Positions 35,933-42,829 of a stretch of 58,513 bases of DNA are shown here, piece after piece. Below the pieces are notes generated by a model. The model did no database searches, had not been told where the DNA came from, and saw only the letters and a program-made list of their open reading frames with translations. A program made the position numbers and the translations under genes. This stretch comes from Acidobacteriota bacterium (GTDB lineage Bacteria; Acidobacteriota; Blastocatellia; RBC074). Numbering within the stretch: the first letter of the stretch is position 1; every line of letters starts with the position of its first letter. The stretch covers positions 42,790 through 101,302 of the forward strand of contig JAFDVL010000013.1 in assembly GCA_018268995.1 (NCBI GenBank), written 5' to 3'.

Positions 35933-37633
35933 TTACGCCGCTTCGGTAATCGCTGTGACACGGGCGAACAGCTTGGCCCAGATTAAGCGCAGGTATTCCC
36001 CGCGCGAAAATTCATTGCCCGCCGGACACCAACTGCCAAACTCTTTGGTTGAAACACGCACCCGCGAATGCCCTAGCAGCAGTTCGCCGCGTGCTTCATT
36101 GCTCATGATTCTGGCTTTGAGCTGGTTCGTGATGTTGTCAATTGTGACCGGGTCGTCGGAAAGCAAGGGGGCGATTTGCGCGTGATCGTTGCCTTCCCAT
36201 CCCGTCGTGTTTTGCGCGGCAAGTAAAGCATGCAACGAATCAGTGACGACGCGTAAGGCGCGGTTGTAGGAATACTGATCCTCATCCTCGTTCTCGGGAT
36301 GCGCCGCGTAAAATTCTTTGAGCCGCTGCATTTCGGGCGGAAAGTTTTTGGCGGCGGCTTCCCACGGCACCTGATGCAGGATGAGGTGCCGCATCAGCGC
36401 CGAGGCTAACAGCACGGCTTCAGGATCAATCTCCGGTGCTTCCTCCCGGCCTTGCACAGAATATTGGGGCAAATCGCTTAAGCGAAGGCGTTCCTGAAAG
36501 GTGCGCGTGGCCGAGCCGATGACATACGTGCGCGGCGCATTCTCGCGTTCGTGATTGCCCCCGAAATAATTCAGCGCGGCCAGGGCGGCGACGACTTCGG
36601 CGGAATTGATTGGGTTTTGCTGACTCGCGCCGCCATTGCTCCACGCGGGCAATTGATCGGGCGTGGGTTTGCCGATCAGATAAAGTGCATTGAAATGCGC
36701 CGCGATATGGTCTTTGTAATACACTAAGCTTTGTCGCGCCCGCTCGGTCATATCGTCGGGATGGGCATAAAAGCCTTCCAGGATTTGCTTGACCAGTTGT
36801 TGCTTCTCTTCTTCCGTATTTAACGTATTGAAGGGGGCAACGTTGCTAAACTGGCGGACATAATTATCTACCAAAGTAGGAGGACAAGGCTGTCCGTTAG
36901 CTAATTGCGGAAAAGGCGGTGGTGGCGGTACCGCATAGGGTGCCAATAAACATCCACCCACTTGCCAATCCAGTTGCGGTTTTGTGTCTTTCCAATCAGC
37001 TAGAAATTTACCCATCACCGGCACGCCGCAAGCGCCCGTACCGCCGTGCAGACTACCGCAAAGAAAAAACCGCACTTTTTTGTTTTCGAGAAACGTCAGA
37101 TTACATTGCTGCCCGCCGGGCGAGTTGGCGTCTTTGAGCGTTTCGGCGAAAATCGCCATAATCGGCGCGCCAATGAAGGGCTTCTGATAAAAACCGCGAT
37201 CAATCTCGACGGCCAAGTCCTTCGGCTCATAAAACAGGCTAGTGAAGGGCGTAGATTCTTTGCGGTTGCGATCCAGCGAATTGAGAATGCCGCCCAGCGT
37301 TTTCACCTGATTCGTGCTGTCGTTGGGGCCGCTCAGACTGAGCGGGTCGAGTTGGCGAATCTCGGTATCAATTTCCATCGCCCAGGCGTTGCCGGCATTG
37401 TCTTTGCGCAGGTTGTTCTGGAGAAAGGAATATTCATCCACTGTCCGCCGTAACGCATGCGCCGCACCGGAATTGCGATCCGGGTCAAGCCGCCAGATTT
37501 GCAATTCATCGCCAGCGCTCGTGGGTACCCCCTGCCTATCGGTGCGGGTGGGAAACCCGACCGCTAACAACCGCACCAGGGCTTCGGCCACTTTCGTGCC
37601 ACTGCCGCCTACTGCAATAAAAATATTTAGCAT
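35933..37633 (-). CDS. Tubulin/FtsZ-like GTPase-fold protein
   Basis: A 566-residue protein with the tubulin-like (Tubulin_2-type) N-terminal nucleotide fold: FIAVGGSGTKVAEALVRLL at residues 5-23 and the tubulin signature LCGSLHGGTGACGVPV at 191-206, where GGTGxxG is the phosphate-binding T4 loop. About residues 215-566 are helical and not matched to the usual tubulin C-terminal half, so polymerisation cannot be assumed. Ribosome site GAGGAG precedes ATG 37633. It is directly followed by the Hsp70/actin-like gene, so both cytoskeletal-type NTPase folds are made from one message. Unlike FtsZ it has no division genes around it. Confidence 0.8.
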   Translation of the reverse strand: MLNIFIAVGGSGTKVAEALVRLLAVGFPTRTDRQGVPTSAGDELQIWRLDPDRNSGAAHALRRTVDEYSFLQNNLRKDNAGNAWAMEIDTEIRQLDPLSLSGPNDSTNQVKTLGGILNSLDRNRKESTPFTSLFYEPKDLAVEIDRGFYQKPFIGAPIMAIFAETLKDANSPGGQQCNLTFLENKKVRFFLCGSLHGGTGACGVPVMGKFLADWKDTKPQLDWQVGGCLLAPYAVPPPPPFPQLANGQPCPPTLVDNYVRQFSNVAPFNTLNTEEEKQQLVKQILEGFYAHPDDMTERARQSLVYYKDHIAAHFNALYLIGKPTPDQLPAWSNGGASQQNPINSAEVVAALAALNYFGGNHERENAPRTYVIGSATRTFQERLRLSDLPQYSVQGREEAPEIDPEAVLLASALMRHLILHQVPWEAAAKNFPPEMQRLKEFYAAHPENEDEDQYSYNRALRVVTDSLHALLAAQNTTGWEGNDHAQIAPLLSDDPVTIDNITNQLKARIMSNEARGELLLGHSRVRVSTKEFGSWCPAGNEFSRGEYLRLIWAKLFARVTAITEAA

Positions 37634-37643
37634 GTCAAACTCC

Positions 37644-38084
37644 TCATAAGCCGTAATCAGTGCGCGACCAAGGCGCGATAAGATCGCTGGCCAGCATCGC
37701 CAACAAGTAAATCACCCAGGCAAAAATCACCCCTTTGAAGAACCCTTGTACGCCGAGAATGAGGGTGAAATTCATACTTAGGTAATAAATTGCCAGCAGC
37801 GGGATGAAGGCAATCAGCAACCCTGCTGCCATAAAGCCCGTCACTTTCGCCAACTTCCAACGTTTATCCTTTAAGGCAGCGCGCTCCTTCAAAAACCACT
37901 TGAGCGCGGCCATACTGCCAGTGATCAGGACGGCGATGACGATGCCCGTCATCGCCCAACTGAATGCCGTTTCATGCGCGCCTTGCACATTCAGATTGTT
38001 TGGCTCAATAAAGACTTCGACCCATTTGTCCAGCGAGGAAGCGCCCGCTTCTTCTTGTAGCAACATCATCAACATAATGTTCAA
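37644..38084 (-). CDS. Small integral membrane protein (three predicted helices)
   Basis: A 146-residue protein with three strong hydrophobic segments: about residues 45-65 (WAMTGIVIAVLITGSMAAL), 80-105 (FMAAGLLIAFIPLLAIYYLS) and 110-135 (FKGVIFAWVIYLLAMLASDL). A charged cytoplasmic loop (KERAALKDKRWKLAK) lies between the first two. The N-terminal 40 residues are outside or amphipathic. No family recognised. It lies 8 bases from the DUF2085/vWA-like gene and 10 from the tubulin-like gene, so it is probably a membrane anchor for that protein. Confidence 0.6.
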   Translation of the reverse strand: MNIMLMMLLQEEAGASSLDKWVEVFIEPNNLNVQGAHETAFSWAMTGIVIAVLITGSMAALKWFLKERAALKDKRWKLAKVTGFMAAGLLIAFIPLLAIYYLSMNFTLILGVQGFFKGVIFAWVIYLLAMLASDLIAPWSRTDYGL

Positions 38085-38092
38085 CTCCGGTT

Positions 38093-39928
38093 TTATTGGG
38101 GACCGATGCGCAAATAGGTTTCGACGACCGCGCGATTCTTGATCGTGTCGTTGCGCCAGACCCCTAAAAGTGAAATCAGTAAATCAAGGGTGCGATTGCC
38201 GGATGGACTGGTGCGATCATCCTCGACCGACCATTCCCGTACCCAGGGCGGTGCCTCCGCTTCCGTATTCAGAAAAGCGGTCAGCCGATAAGCGCGCCAG
38301 TCCGGCTCGCCCGCCGCGTTCGGCCATTGTGCGGTAGCGTGGATGAGCAGGCTGCCGTCGCCTTGCGGTTGCACTGCTGCGGGTGCCAGCCGGAGATCGG
38401 CATAGCGCTTGCCCGGTTGCGGGGTTTTCGGAAAGACGGCTTCCAATTTCCAGTGCAGCAGTTTGGCTAATTCCTCTGCGCTGCCGCTATCCAGCGCGTG
38501 TTGTGTCCAGGGAACTTTCAGCGCGACCGTAAACGGCACTTCGGAAGCGTTGTTTTCCACTTGCAAGCGCAATGACAGAAGGAGCGGATCAGATTCATCC
38601 ACACGACCAGCGCGGAGCCGGACTTTATCGCCCGCCTGCACGGCCTCGTTTTTGAAGGCGCGCGCCATTTCTCCTTCGGCATACGGCGCAGTCAGCGAGA
38701 GTTCCCGCAACAACAAAGTGTCTGCATCTGTCGCGCGCCGCAGACTTTCCTTGAAGCGCGTGACGAATTGATGCAGCGCCGCCTGATCGGGGGAAAAGAT
38801 GTAGAGATAAAAGGGGCGAAAATCTTTCGGCGTGCGCCCGCGCGTGTCAAAGGGAACCGGACGCTGGCTTTTTTCCGAAAAGAAGGCACAGCAAAACTGA
38901 CTGCGTAAGCCGATGACCACGCCGCCCCACCCCTGGCCGAGCAGTTGGAAAATCTTTTCCTGCACGCAAAATTGATCCGCGCCCGCCGCACAGGATTGAT
39001 CGACTGTGGTGCGATTGGCATATTGCACGCCATCCGTGACCAGGACGTGAAAGCGCGCCGGGGGCGCAGCCGGGACTTGGGTCGCAGCATGTATCGCTTC
39101 TGCTACGGCAGGCGTGACAGAAGGCGCGGTTGCGGCGGTGGATAGACCCTGCGGAAAACTGGCAAAGGCGGCGACCAAATTCGATTCCGTGCCGGTGTAG
39201 TAAGACTGATTGGTCGAAGCTTCGGCCAGCGCCACCTGTGACAGGAATGGCCCGACCGTCGTGGCTACAGTGCGCATTTGCACCCGCACGGGCGGTGAGA
39301 GCGTCGTGCTGAATTCGCGCAGGGTGCGCAGCGTGCGACTGAAAATGGATTGCCCGTCTGTCTGCACGTAACCTTTCATCGGGCTACTAGTGTCGAGATA
39401 GACGATCAAGTCGTTGGTGGTCTCTATGGATACGTGCGAAATCGGAGGGTCTGGCGGTTTCACAATTTCCTTGCGGCCTGGTACTGGAGCGGCGCAAGAA
39501 ATGAAAAAGGTCACCAGGGACAAAATAACAAGCGCAGAAAGCCAAGACTTGCTGAACCGCTGAATGGCCAAGTCTACATATGCCAGAGAGAAAATAAATA
39601 ACATAATCGCCCCAATGGAAAAACAGATGCCGGTGAGGAACCGGAGAGAATTACCCGTTGGCAAGGAGAAGGTATACGAAAAGCCGCCGAAGCCATCTCC
39701 GATCAGCGGTAGGGTCAACAAAGCGTAAAGGAAGCCTTTGCGCAGGCTTGGGTGTTGGCGGGCGGTCATCCGTAAAAATAGGGTTCCCATCAGCAGTGCC
39801 CCGATGACTGTCCCACTACAACGCGCACAAACAAGCCACTGGATATCTCCATAATGAAAGGATCGCTCCGGGCGCTGGTGGCAGAAAAAATGCATCAGCC
39901 AGAAAAGTTTTGCGTATACCTCGCTCAT
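38093..39928 (-). CDS. DUF2085 membrane domain fused to a von Willebrand A-like domain
   Basis: A 611-residue protein. Residues 5-140 are a DUF2085-type membrane domain (FFCHQRPERSFHYGDIQWLV, CARCSGTVIGALL: the family's CHQRPxRSF and CARCxG motifs) with several helices. A last helix ending FFISCAAP leads into an exported region that begins like a von Willebrand A domain (DLIVYLDTSSPMKGYVQ); the metal motif DxSxS reads DTSSP, so metal binding is uncertain. Strands such as RFHVLVTDGVQY fit the same fold to about residue 400, and a beta-rich C-terminal domain follows. The gene overlaps the stop of the preceding zinc-ribbon gene by four bases (ATGA), which suggests coupled translation. Confidence 0.65.
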   Translation of the reverse strand: MSEVYAKLFWLMHFFCHQRPERSFHYGDIQWLVCARCSGTVIGALLMGTLFLRMTARQHPSLRKGFLYALLTLPLIGDGFGGFSYTFSLPTGNSLRFLTGICFSIGAIMLFIFSLAYVDLAIQRFSKSWLSALVILSLVTFFISCAAPVPGRKEIVKPPDPPISHVSIETTNDLIVYLDTSSPMKGYVQTDGQSIFSRTLRTLREFSTTLSPPVRVQMRTVATTVGPFLSQVALAEASTNQSYYTGTESNLVAAFASFPQGLSTAATAPSVTPAVAEAIHAATQVPAAPPARFHVLVTDGVQYANRTTVDQSCAAGADQFCVQEKIFQLLGQGWGGVVIGLRSQFCCAFFSEKSQRPVPFDTRGRTPKDFRPFYLYIFSPDQAALHQFVTRFKESLRRATDADTLLLRELSLTAPYAEGEMARAFKNEAVQAGDKVRLRAGRVDESDPLLLSLRLQVENNASEVPFTVALKVPWTQHALDSGSAEELAKLLHWKLEAVFPKTPQPGKRYADLRLAPAAVQPQGDGSLLIHATAQWPNAAGEPDWRAYRLTAFLNTEAEAPPWVREWSVEDDRTSPSGNRTLDLLISLLGVWRNDTIKNRAVVETYLRIGPQ

Positions 39929-40434
39929 AGTCCGCGGTTATAACGGTCGGCTTCTTTGTATGTCCAAATCAGGATACTAATCCACCAGACCAGCCCAAGG
40001 GGAACGGTGCAACACACACCAATCCCGGTAAAAAGAATGATAAGAATGCTGACGACGACTATGACGCCAGTTGTCGCTGCCAGGATAATTCCGTGTGTAA
40101 TCCGATCAGGAATGAAGAAGAAGCCCGCCCCCGTCCATAAAAAACTTAGGAGCATACAAAGCCCGACATTGATAGGTTGACGTGCGGTTGATGAGGATGA
40201 TGTCATCAAGGGCTGTGGCGCGTAAGTTATGGAAGGTTGTGAATGCTGGCCCGTCTGGCGCAAATTTTTTCCTGGTTCATATTCATAAGGCGATGGAGGG
40301 GCAGGCAACGGCTCCGAAGCCGGGGGATTGCGGCTTCGATTGGTTGGCTGCACAACTGGCATTGCCCCGCAAGTAGTACAAAAGCTTGCGCTGTCAGGAT
40401 TGTTTGCGCCACAACTTGTGCAAAGAACAGGCAT
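39925..40434 (-). CDS. N-terminal zinc-ribbon membrane protein
   Basis: A 169-residue protein from ATG 40434, preferred over a longer frame to 40491 because the zinc ribbon (CTSCGANNPDSASFCTTCGA) starts at once and GGGAG lies upstream. A proline-rich linker is followed by two or three membrane helices (INVGLCMLLSFLWTGAGFFF, HGIILAATTGVIVVVSILII, VPLGLVWWISILIW). The order zinc ribbon, linker, helices is common in small bacterial membrane proteins of unknown role. It overlaps the DUF2085/vWA-like gene by four bases, placing it in the cytoskeletal-type operon. Confidence 0.65.
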   Translation of the reverse strand: MPVLCTSCGANNPDSASFCTTCGAMPVVQPTNRSRNPPASEPLPAPPSPYEYEPGKNLRQTGQHSQPSITYAPQPLMTSSSSTARQPINVGLCMLLSFLWTGAGFFFIPDRITHGIILAATTGVIVVVSILIILFTGIGVCCTVPLGLVWWISILIWTYKEADRYNRGL

Positions 40435-40518
40435 AGAAAGTCTCCCAGATGAGGATGGGAGGGCAGACGGTGCTGCTTCCCAAATATCCAAATAACGTAG
40501 CTTTATTCGCTAGCTTCT

Positions 40519-40668
40519 TTACGTCTTGCCTTTCCCCTTACACACAGTACAGTTGCCTGAACCGCCGCATTTGGAGCAAGAGTAGGTAGTGAAAGTATGT
40601 TCGCTCTTTCCCGTGCCTTTACATTTTGAGCATTTACCCGTGCCGTCACATCCTTTGCAAGTTGCCAT
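40519..40668 (-). CDS. 49-residue DnaJ-type zinc-binding protein
   Basis: A short gene: ATG 40668 with AAAGGAG nine bases upstream, stop at 40519. The 49 residues are almost wholly DnaJ-type zinc repeats: CKGCDGTGKC, CSKCKGTGK, CSKCGGSGNC and CTVCKGKGK, giving CxxCxGxG-like units that would bind two zinc ions, as in the DnaJ central domain. There is no J domain. Since the operon encodes an Hsp70-fold ATPase, a free DnaJ-like zinc module could serve as its client-binding cofactor; that is inference. It is 84 bases upstream of the zinc-ribbon membrane gene and may be the first gene of the operon. Confidence 0.7.
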   Translation of the reverse strand: MATCKGCDGTGKCSKCKGTGKSEHTFTTYSCSKCGGSGNCTVCKGKGKT

Positions 40669-40862
40669 GAGGAGGATCTCCTTTCTTGCCAGGATTCAGC
40701 AATTGCCGAATCTATGGCAGGCTTTTTAGAACTTTTCACAATTAAGGATTTTGTTTTTCGATACTAAGTGACAAGAATTAGTGATTTCTTTCATGCCTGA
40801 TGCAAATTTTTTTATTTTATTCTTTCGCCCCATTAGCCTACTTAGCAAGCAGGGTGAGCCGC

Positions 40863-40981
40863 GCGTCCCAGGGACGCCTGAGGCCGCAACGATTATTCAA
40901 TCGTCCCGCCGGGACGCGCCGCCCGCGCGATCTTTGACAGGCCGTGAACGACCTGCCTACCGTCAAACGTCCCGCTGGGAC
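40863..40981. repeat. Cluster of three GTCCC/GGGAC palindromes
   Basis: GCGTCCCAGGGACGC (40863-40877) is a perfect palindrome around one base; CGTCCCGCCGGGACG (40902-40916) and GTCCCGCTGGGAC (40969-40981) are close relatives. Clusters like this are dispersed REP-type elements in Acidobacteriota and similar genomes. They lie in the 385-base gap (40669-41053) between the anti-sigma-like gene and the operon of region 3. I see no gene in that gap. Confidence 0.6.
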
Positions 40982-41053
40982 AAAGGCGGCTGACCAGTTA
41001 CAAAAACTTTTGGGTGAGAGAAAAGTGGGAAGGCGGAAAAGGTTGAAGGGAAA

Positions 41054-42037
41054 TTAGTGGCGCTTCACAATTCGAAATTGATAATCTTCAAGCTCTTCAA
41101 ATTCCTTGTCCTGCTTTCCCGACAACGTGAGGATGTAATCTTCGGCGGGTAAGGCTTGGGCAGGAAATGTTAGCACGATGAAATCATTTAGCCCGGCTTT
41201 TACCGGATGAAGTCCGCTTCGCGTCAGGATCATTTGACCGGATGCCGTCTCAAGGACAGCGCGGTAGTCCGAATAGATTTCTTTGCCTTTCAAGACAAGC
41301 TGCAGATGAATAAATTTTGCTTGCGGTGTTATTGTAAGCGTTCTCGTCTCCGCTATCACTTCATTATCTCGGAAGGTACCGGGATCAAGAGCAAGGGACA
41401 AAATCGTCTTTGCGCTGCTATCGCTATAGATTTGTTTTGGCAATGGGGATTGTGTTGGTGACGAAGATCCGCTTGGAAATGATTTCTGCGTGACTGTCGG
41501 CGATTCCGCTGGCACGGAATGCTGCGATGCGTTTTCTGAGACCGATTTGGTAAATGCGGCGCGGTCTTCCTCAAGTTGCTGTCGCTGCTTTTCTAACTTG
41601 AACAATGCCCATAGCAAACATCCTCCGACTAGGAACGCAAGTCCCATCAATGCTGCAAAGGAATACCGTAACGCAGGGGTCTGCCAAGCCATCTGCAAAG
41701 AATGCCAAAAAGAAGGGCTCGTTCGTGTTTCCGAAATGGGAGTAACTTCAGATAACGAGCGCTTCAAGGCCTGCGCAAATTTTAGTTTCTGACGACGTCG
41801 GTCCGAATTCAAATAATAACTCTCAAAGCATTTGCGTTGCTCATCTGACAAAACGTCACTAACATAATCATCTACTAACTGGTCTTCAACACGTTTAAGT
41901 TGCGCGAAACTTTCCTGGTCGGTAAAGAAGCGCTCCTCAAACTGTTCCTGCCACGCGGGAGGCAATTCTCCGAGTAAGTATTGAATCATAAATTGATGAT
42001 TAATCTCTGGGGACGAGCCTTCTTTTTCAACGCTCAT
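41054..42037 (-). CDS. Membrane anti-sigma-factor-like protein
   Basis: A 327-residue protein; ATG 42037 (MSVEKEG) was chosen over a frame extending to 42133, which reads nonsense. Residues 10-85 are a helical cytoplasmic module (FMIQYLLGELPPAWQEQFEE, RFFTDQESFAQLKRVEDQLV, DDYVSDVLS) seen in Acidobacteriota anti-sigma proteins, without the HxxxCxxC zinc motif. A membrane segment (about residues 125-148, FAALMGLAFLVGGCLLWALF) is followed by a short coiled coil and a beta-sandwich outer domain (about 210-327). It lies 113 bases after the ECF sigma gene, so it probably holds that sigma factor at the membrane. Confidence 0.65.
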   Translation of the reverse strand: MSVEKEGSSPEINHQFMIQYLLGELPPAWQEQFEERFFTDQESFAQLKRVEDQLVDDYVSDVLSDEQRKCFESYYLNSDRRRQKLKFAQALKRSLSEVTPISETRTSPSFWHSLQMAWQTPALRYSFAALMGLAFLVGGCLLWALFKLEKQRQQLEEDRAAFTKSVSENASQHSVPAESPTVTQKSFPSGSSSPTQSPLPKQIYSDSSAKTILSLALDPGTFRDNEVIAETRTLTITPQAKFIHLQLVLKGKEIYSDYRAVLETASGQMILTRSGLHPVKAGLNDFIVLTFPAQALPAEDYILTLSGKQDKEFEELEDYQFRIVKRH

Positions 42038-42087
42038 AACTAAGTGACGCAAAGCACGGATTTCTTTCGTCAAAATTATTGAAAGAA

Positions 42088-42103
42088 ATTCGGAAAACCG
42101 AAT
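42088..42103 (-). other. Short hairpin between sigma and anti-sigma genes
   Basis: ATTCGG and CCGAAT form a 6-bp stem around a four-base loop, followed on the minus strand by TTCTTTC. It could act as a weak terminator or attenuator lowering anti-sigma relative to sigma expression. The stem is short, so this is tentative. Confidence 0.25.
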
Positions 42104-42150
42104 GGCAAGGCAAAATAAAGACCGGGAACGCAATTTTTATCGGCCAATTT

Positions 42151-42756
42151 CTATGCTTTTTTCAAACAATTGGCAAGGCATTCTTCGAGCTTTTCGCGGA
42201 GGCGGTGAATTTGCAGATAAAGCGCATTGGGTGAGATACCGAGTCGTTCAGCCATTTGCTGGCGATATTCCGTCTGCTTCCGGCCTGCGGTTTTGTAATA
42301 CTCAACCAGCAAATTTCGCGTTGGCTCAGGCAATTTCGCCAAGCATTTTCGCATGCAGTCAAGTCGAAATGCCTCATCCTCCAGCTCCTGGCGATGTACC
42401 TCAACTTTTTGGGCGGGGTTCAAATTATGATCAAGTAAATAATCTTCTAATGAGGACAGCACTGCGCCTCGCTGGAATTCGAGATGGATATATTTTGCTA
42501 CCTTGAAGGCATACCCATCGAGGTTGGTGACCTGTTCTCCTTCACTGATTTTTCGGATAAGACGGTTAATCGTTTCATCCGCCAACAACTCCGGCGCTGT
42601 GCAGTGGCGTACTTCAAAGAAGTAACTTAGTTTCAGTCGCAGCGATTCATACTGAAGCCCCGCTTGTTCGAGGTCGGGATGGAGTCGGGTGAGGAAAAGA
42701 CTGAAGGCTTCTTCAGTCAACGTCCATTGGGGAGCAGATGTTTTGAGAGAGCGCAT
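42151..42756 (-). CDS. ECF-type RNA polymerase sigma factor
   Basis: A 201-residue sigma-70 family protein of ECF type. Region 2 is around residues 20-105 (LRLKLSYFFEVRH, LDGYAFKVAKYIHLEFQR), and region 4 around 135-195 has the DNA-binding helix-turn-helix (LPEPTRNLLVEYYK, MAERLGISPNALYLQIHRLR). Region 2 is divergent from the classic DAED/DxxQ form. It lies 73 bases downstream of the CHAT gene and upstream of a membrane anti-sigma-like protein, the usual arrangement of an envelope-stress regulator. Which genes it controls cannot be told from this sequence. Confidence 0.8.
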   Translation of the reverse strand: MRSLKTSAPQWTLTEEAFSLFLTRLHPDLEQAGLQYESLRLKLSYFFEVRHCTAPELLADETINRLIRKISEGEQVTNLDGYAFKVAKYIHLEFQRGAVLSSLEDYLLDHNLNPAQKVEVHRQELEDEAFRLDCMRKCLAKLPEPTRNLLVEYYKTAGRKQTEYRQQMAERLGISPNALYLQIHRLREKLEECLANCLKKA

Positions 42757-42829
42757 GTTGGCCTTCCTGATGTGGGCGGATGAGCCAGCCAGTATGTGGT
42801 TGTGAAATTCAACGGTTCAAATTTTGGGT

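Noticed and set aside
40503..40739. 78-residue minus-strand frame
   Set aside because: It is another frame over the 49-residue DnaJ-type zinc gene, whose cysteine repeats and ribosome site are clearly the real signal.
40781..40993. 70-residue plus-strand frame over the GTCCC palindromes
   Set aside because: It is made of the palindromic repeats and has no protein-like composition.
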